Positions 58,253-64,000 of a DNA stretch of 64,000 nt are shown piece after piece. Source of the stretch: Trichosanthes cucumerina (taxonomy: Eukaryota; Streptophyta; Magnoliopsida; Cucurbitales; Cucurbitaceae); the NCBI GenBank assembly GCA_036507285.1, contig CM071845.1, positions 41,372,252-41,436,251 on the forward strand. The letters run 5' to 3'. Numbering within the stretch: position 1 is the stretch's first letter; every line of letters begins with the position of its first letter. The position numbers and the translations under genes are program-made. Under the pieces are notes generated by a model that saw only the letters and a list, made by a program, of their open reading frames with translations, ran no database searches and was not told where the DNA came from.

Positions 58253-58480
58253 TGTTATGATTTATACCCTAAACTTGTGTAATTTTGATCAAATAAATAA
58301 AGGGTTATTTGTTTTGATGAAATTATAATTCTTGCTTTATAAATCCAATAAACTAAGCTCCAAGGTTATAATACATCTTGAACATCAGTGTAGTGGACAC
58401 TATTTGGATTGTATTCAAGAATATAACCTAAATGGTCTATGGTATAAGATTAAGGTTGGAAACCTTATTTTGGTAACACC
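58253..58480 (+). mobile_element. Copia LTR type B, first 228 bp only
   Basis: TGTTATGATTTATACCCTAAAC ... GGAAACCTTATTTTGGTAACACC; then C LTR sequence takes over. Confidence 0.85.
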
Positions 58481-59360
58481 TTTTGGGATTTTTATCCTAA
58501 TCTCGTGTTTGTAAATTACTATTTGAAATTAATAAGAGTTATCTATTTCATTACTTTGTGTCTCGCAATATTTACAAACTTTTCCAATTAACTAAGCTCT
58601 AGGGTCATTGAATTCATGAGAGTACTAGAACTTGAACGGTGTGTAGTGGACACACAAGGAGGATCACGTTCAAGTTAATGACCCGAACGGTTTACAAAAT
58701 ATGGATAGGGTTGGAGAGCTAATCCTAGATACACTATGGATGCGACCCGCTTTGTATTAGATACAAACGAGGTGATCTGACTCGTTCATGTAGTTGACAT
58801 GCGAGTGGGGGCATCCTGTGCAATGAGATTGTACAAGACCGGACCGTGAATTATTAGACCTACTGCAATAACACCGTTGACAGTAAGGACTAATAAATTC
58901 GTAGATGACCATTAGTTACTCGACCTGAATCCTGAGCGTGTTACGGACTCCTGTCTGCGAGGGTCTATCCTTTGACTAGTACTGGTGAGGGTGGTCACAG
59001 TTACTCGCCCAATATGCCCATCTTCTTAGGGGCAGGACCAAGCAGGGAGTTGGGAACTTAACTACGTGAGATGGAATTCACTCGTTCCCGCCTTTAGGGA
59101 AACTAGAGGGGTTGTTCCCTTAAGTGCTGTCTTCAGGGCTTGGACAACAGGCGCCCACCTTCTCACTTGCCCGAGAATGGTGTTGTGCATGGTTGGACCA
59201 TCACGATATGTTGTTCATTAGAGGAGTAGTGGGGACTTAAGGAACAAGAGGTAGACACAGGGGTAAAATGGTAATTTGACCCAGCTGTGTCTACGAATAA
59301 CCTGTAAAGGGTCGACTCATGGGCATTGATTATATCAGTGGACACGTAATATTCTACACT
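58481..59360 (+). mobile_element. Copia LTR type C, 5' half
   Basis: TTTTGGGATTTTTATCCTAATCTCGTG to GGACACGTAATATTCTACACT; the second half of the LTR is missing and a leader of another copy follows. ORF 59163-59345 (minus) is an LTR shadow also seen in other C copies. Confidence 0.85.
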
Positions 59361-61373
59361 AAAATGAATATTGATTTGCGAAATTGGATGTTTTCGGTTT
59401 TGGCATTTTCGATTTACAATTTTATGTTGATGAGATCAATGTAAAGTCCCGTTGTTTTTAGCATTTTGGTTGTAAATCGAGTCTGTAAGTCCGAGTCGTT
59501 CGTGGCAAGTGTTGTTGTGAAGAAATTGGAGTGGAAACGGGCAAAATTCGATGAAGAAAAGCAAAGGAGTTTGTTGTTCTTTCGATGGCGTTGAGACGTT
59601 GTTCATCGGCGTCTCAACGCTATCCTTTCGGGCGCTGGCTTGGTTGCAGAACAACGTTGCAACGCTAGGTATAGAGTTGGAACGCCAAGGCGTGGAGCAC
59701 GCTGACCTCAATGCTGCACGCGTAGTGGGTAGTTGCTGAGAAGTTGCGCGAGAACGATGGCAGTTTGGAGTTCATGGGGTAGTTTTTTCAGAAATTATTA
59801 TTATTTTTATTTATAAATTTGTATTTTATTTATTTAATTAATTATTTAATTAAATAATATTAATATGAATTTTATATTAATATTATTTAATTAAATAATT
59901 TCCCCTGGGTGCCAAAACCGGTCAATTTTTGCTATTTAATTATTTTATTCATGTGATGTATGATTTAATTAAATTTTCTATTTGCATAATGTATGTCATA
60001 TAGATTTAAAATCCCACCTTAGGTTAAACATATTCATGCATCATTTATATTATAAGAGTTATAATATATAGTTTGCATGATAGGTTATATTATAAGGGTT
60101 ATAATATAATTAAATGCATGTTTAATTTAATTAATATAAGTGTCATATTTTTTAGATTAAAGTATGCTCATGCATTTATATTCATGTGATGAATTATATT
60201 ATGTTATAGTATATAGTTATTTCATGTGATGAATGATCAAGCACTATAACAAATAAATGCATGCAACCTAAGTTAATTATTAGTTTTAAAGAGTTTAGAA
60301 CTTGAATAATTAGACTTAGGTTTTCTATTTCTAATAAGATTAGAATTAGGAATCAATGTTTAGTCTATGAATGGAGACTGATTAGTAACTCTGTCTAAAG
60401 AAGGTTTTGTCTAAGGTTGGGGTATTTAAGTTGACGCCATGAACACCCCTACTCGAGAAACCGACACAGGAGTGAATTCGGTCCGGAGATTCTTAGATTG
60501 TACTTATCGTGAGTGCCGCTAATTAAAAGTGTTTTAATTTACTCACATAGACCTAAGTAATAGTGTTATTATAAACTTAGGTTAATACCATATAAGAGTT
60601 ATATTGGTAGACTTAGGTAAATTTTAGTCGGTTTATCTAGGTCAATCCCTAATAAAATTATAGTGCTGAGTAGGAGGAAATATAATGTATTATGGGATAC
60701 ATTTAATTTCCGAGCACAAATCTCTGTTAAGTCTGCACCGTGAGATCTATACTCGACCTCGTGGCGCAAATGGGAGCGTCCTCCTTCGGGTGGCATTTGT
60801 ATAGGTCAATATCATCGTGGATGGAGAGAGTACTTATAGTGAGTGGGAGCGAGACTTGTGAAAACGAGACCCACGGTCTCTTCTTTCGATTCACCTTTGT
60901 GAGACCCTATGATCCGCTTTGCTAGTTTGGCGGGAATCGGACAATCCGCCGGAGGGTCTGATCATGGGAGTCAGAACACCGTGAATTCCCGAAAGGGATA
61001 CAGTTTTTTGGTTGGTTTTCCTTCTTGGTTCACCCTTGGGTGGCTATTGTTTGGACGGATGCTTGGAAAGTTAAAGATTGAGGGTGACACTCACAGAATT
61101 CGTTAAGAGTTAATGAATTCGACAAAACAATGGTAATTAGACGCCTAATGGATTAAGAGTTATTCTGGGATTAGGGTCTGATCGAGAAAGTCTCGTCCCA
61201 GAGGAGCAGTGTTTTGTTCACCCTTTGGTGGCGGTCATTCTAAACCTTTAGGATATCATTGCAAATTTTGAATGACCTAGGGATCATAAAACAATTTTTG
61301 CTAAAACTTGATTTGATTTCAAAAGTTTTTTGCGAGACTAACACAAAGTTTTCTTAATGTTTCAGCTTAAAAC
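59361..61373 (+). other. Long copia leader, no gene
   Basis: Begins just after where the PBS should be (GATTTGCGAAATTGGATG), has ACGTTGCAACGC at 59653-59664, AT-rich stretch 59780-59900 and conserved blocks at 60378-60475 and 60730-60980. ORFs on both strands (59436-59739, 60599-61106) are not conserved. Confidence 0.75.
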
Positions 61374-62580
61374 ATGTTTAGCTCAATAATAGCTCTACTC
61401 GCGTCTAATAAACTAGTGGGAGATCATTCTCAAACTTGGAAAAACAACATAAACACAATTTTGGTAAGTGACGACATTAAGTTCGTGCTCTCTGAGGAAT
61501 GTCCTCAGATGTCGGGCTCGACTACGTCGCGAAGTGTTCGCGATGCGTACGATCGATGGATCAGGGCCAATGAAAAGGCCAAGGTCTATACCATTTCCAG
61601 CATGTCTGATGTTTTGGCAAAGAAGCATGAGCTGATGGTCACCGCCAAGGAGATCATGGAGTCCTTGCAGGAAATGTTTGGATAACAGTCCTTTCAAGTC
61701 CGACATGACTTGCTCAAATACGTCTTCAATGCACGGATGAAGGAGGGGTCGTCTATCCATGAACATGTTCTAGACATGATGACCCACTTTAATCTAGTTG
61801 AGATGAACGGGGCTTCGATCGATGAGTTGAGCTAGGTCAGTTTTATCTTGGAGACTCTTCCAAAGAGTTTCCTTCAGTTTCGTAGCAATGTTGTTAAGAA
61901 CCAAATTAGCTATACTCTGACTACCCTCCTCAATGAGCTACAGAATTTCCAGTCTTTGATGAGAGTCAAGGCACCGGAATCTGAGGCAAATGCTGCCTAT
62001 AGGTCATATCACAGGGGTTCGACCTATGTGACTAAACTTGTTGCTCCTTCACGCCCGAAAGGGAACAAAAAGATGAAGAGGGGTACAACTGACCGAGTTT
62101 CCGCCCATAAGGGCAAGAAGGTCAAGGAAGTTGTAGAAAAAGGAAAGTGTTTCCACTACAATGGGGGCGACCACTGGAAGAGGAACTGTCCCAAATTCCT
62201 AGCCGAGAGGAAGAATCAAGGTAAATGTGATTTACTTTTGACAGAAACCTGTTAAGTGGATAGTAGTGACTCTACCTGGATATTGGATTCGGGCGCCACT
62301 GACCATGTTTGTTCTTCTTTTCAGGGGATTGATTCCTGGCAGCAGTTGCGAGAGGGTGAGGTGACTCTACGGGTTGGATCCGGGGAGATAGTCTCTGTCG
62401 TAGTAATCGACAAAGTGAAGCTTCATTTCGGTGGAAAGTACTTATTATTAGATAATTTGTACATTGTACCAGGGTTTACTAGAAACCTTGTTTCCATTTC
62501 ATGCCTTATCGAAAAATGTATATCTGTTTCCTTTGAAACCAATAAAGCGTTTATTTCTTTCAAAGGCAATCTTATTTGTT
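61374..62580 (+). pseudogene. gag-pol: Copia gag-protease, one frame with three stops
   Basis: ATG 61374 (MFSSIIALLASNKLVG) starts a frame with no shift up to 62580. Only three stops interrupt it: TAA 61683-61685 (paralogue CAA), TAG 61833-61835 (paralogue CAG) and TAA 62253-62255 (paralogue TTA). Parts in order: capsid-like segment (INTILVSDDIKFVLSEECPQ, AYDRWIRANEKAKVY, KKHELMVTAKEIMESLQ), FILETLPKSFLQFRSN, basic linker, knuckle CFHYNGGDHWKRNC (second Cys is Tyr), protease WILDSGATDHVCSSFQG with DSGA intact, GEVTLRVGSGEIVSV, LLLDNLYIVPGFTRNLVSIS. Interrupted at 62581 by an A LTR. Confidence 0.9.
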
Positions 62581-64000
62581 TGATGGAGATCTGATCTCCT
62601 TGAGCAGCGGAAACGTGATTGGAATCGTTAATGTGCTTGATTGTTTTAATTGAAACAAAAACCAGTACATTGACCCAAAAATACAGAACAAGCATATACT
62701 TTCTAATCCTATTAGGCATGGATTAAATGCATACATGCAAACATATCTTAAGTTTAACTATTAAACTAAAGGGAAGAAGAATTGATACCTTTGTAGACTT
62801 TCTCCAGCAACTTGTTGCTCCAAAGGTTGTACAACAAAAACAATCGTACAGGGACTTCTCTGTTTTCTTCCAGTAAGAACACAACCACCAGAGATCACCT
62901 CTTATATCTCTGAGTTCTACTTAGATCCTCCTTGGTGGGAAGGATTCCAACTTTTGGTTAGAATTGGGAATGGGAGAGTCAGAGAGAGTATTCTTATGTG
63001 TGAGTGCAATTCTCAATCGCAAAATTCAGCATCAATAAAATGTCCTCCTCTCACTTGGAGAATAAAACCCTATAGAGGGCATCTCCCACTCCCTATCGAT
63101 TAGGGAGTTGGGAGAGATGGGGAACGTGTCCTCCTGACACGTTCCCTATTTTTTAATAATTAATCGTATTAATTAAGAAATCAATTAAATCTTATTAAAT
63201 TAAATTAAATTAAATATCATATATTTAATTTAGATTAAATCACATTTAATCAATTTTCCCCCTAACCTATAGTTTTAATGCACATCTTATGTACAATAAA
63301 TTATAATCTATAGTTTTCAAATATGAATCACATTCACATTTGAATTTAATATTTGAACTCTTTCAAATATTTAATTCTCTCACATATAATTTAATATGAA
63401 TCATATTCAAATTAAATTTATAATATATAGTTCCAAAACTATATATTATATCGTATCTAAATACATTGAATATATTTTCTAATGAATTTGAACATTTCAA
63501 ATTCTAAAAATCTAAGAACCCTTTACGAGCTAGAAGGTGGACCTAATGGACCTACTGATTAGAAGCTCCAACGATACGAGATTGCTCGGTTAATCTCATT
63601 AACCTCCCAACCAACATTCGTTAACTGCGGGAACACTCCACTAAAGTCCCATAGCTGCACTCTTCTCACTGTAGATATATTTCTGTGTCCATGGATATTG
63701 ACCAATAACAGCAAGTCAATCCTTCACGAATGTTTGTAACACCAGTTGGGACAAATTACCGTTTTACCCCTTGGTTACATATTGTGCCTTAAGTATCAGT
63801 GCTCCTCTAATGAACAATTTGTTTGTGGTCCTACAAACAAACAGAGTCCCTCTCGGGCCAGTCAGAGGGTCGGGCCCTTTGTTCAAGTCCCAGAGACACC
63901 ACTTAAGGGAACATTCCTCTACTTACCCTAGTAGGCGGGAAGGAGTGAATTCCTTCTTGCTAAGTTAAGTTCCTAGCCGCTCTCTCGGTCTTGTCCCCAA
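62581..64000 (-). mobile_element. Copia LTR type A, minus, runs off right edge
   Basis: TGATGGAGATCTGATCTCC is the complement of the A-type end; it follows 47626-49497 for 1.4 kb and is cut by the window end. Left flank TTGTT (62576-62580) is the expected target duplication; the other copy should lie about 0.5 kb beyond the window. ORFs 63746-63968 are LTR shadows. Confidence 0.9.

Noticed and set aside
1..64000. Host protein genes, tRNA or rRNA genes
   Set aside because: All frames longer than about 100 codons are retrotransposon parts or their shadows; I saw no tRNA cloverleaf boxes other than primer-binding sites and no rRNA-like stretch.

Overview
The window is plant nuclear DNA made almost entirely of nested, decayed LTR retrotransposons. 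I found no host gene, rRNA, tRNA or CRISPR. Most coding relics are Ty1/copia (order gag, protease, integrase, reverse transcriptase, RNase H; primer-binding site TGGTATCAGAGC for initiator tRNA-Met). Gag and integrase wording resembles the copia 'gag/pol' proteins I know from cucurbits (melon, cucumber relatives), so a cucurbit is my best guess, by memory of family resemblance only. A second group is Ty3/gypsy of Athila type (PBS resembling TGGCGCCGTTGCCGGGGA, complementary to tRNA-Asp).

I sort the copia LTRs by their ends into four working types. A begins TGTTGGGATTTGTGCC, is about 1.9 kb and its 3' end carries an AGATC/GATCT inverted motif. B begins TGTTGGGATTTATGCC, about 1.5 kb. C begins TGTTGGGATGTATGTCC, about 1.8 kb. 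D begins TGTTTGGATTCGTGCC. These names are mine.

Layout: 1-1785 minus C LTR and minus leader scrap; 1786-11592 copia element with an A-type 5' LTR, long leader, broken gag-pol with all five domains and a B-type LTR at the 3' end; 11593-22284 minus C LTR and leader split by a B-type copia element (12133-20922), whose own 3' LTR is split by a solo C LTR; 22285-25448 copia gag/PR/INT scrap split by a solo B LTR; 25449-28148 C LTR and leader scraps; 28149-38645 an Athila-like, gag-only element with paired LTRs, split by a gypsy solo LTR that is itself split by a solo C LTR; 38646-39174 remainder of the C LTR that hosts it; 39175-43430 a second, minus-strand copy of the same Athila-like family; 43431-44925 an older Athila-like relic; 44926-54309 a D-type copia element whose LTR holds a solo B LTR that holds a solo A LTR; 54310-56530 C LTR plus leader; 56531-58252 minus copia gag/PR; 58253-59360 B and C LTR scraps; 59361-62580 leader plus the best kept gag-PR frame; 62581-64000 minus A LTR running off the window.

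Most striking: (1) the 12-base palindrome GCGTTGCAACGC recurs at least 17 times exactly, both in Athila-like LTR promoters and in copia leaders; (2) the Athila-like family lacks pol and is built of repeated modules, in which each ORF (an upstream 260-codon ORF, then gag) stops at a copy of one ~48-base hairpin motif, followed by a T-rich tract, an AG and a new ATG; both copies in the window share this design.
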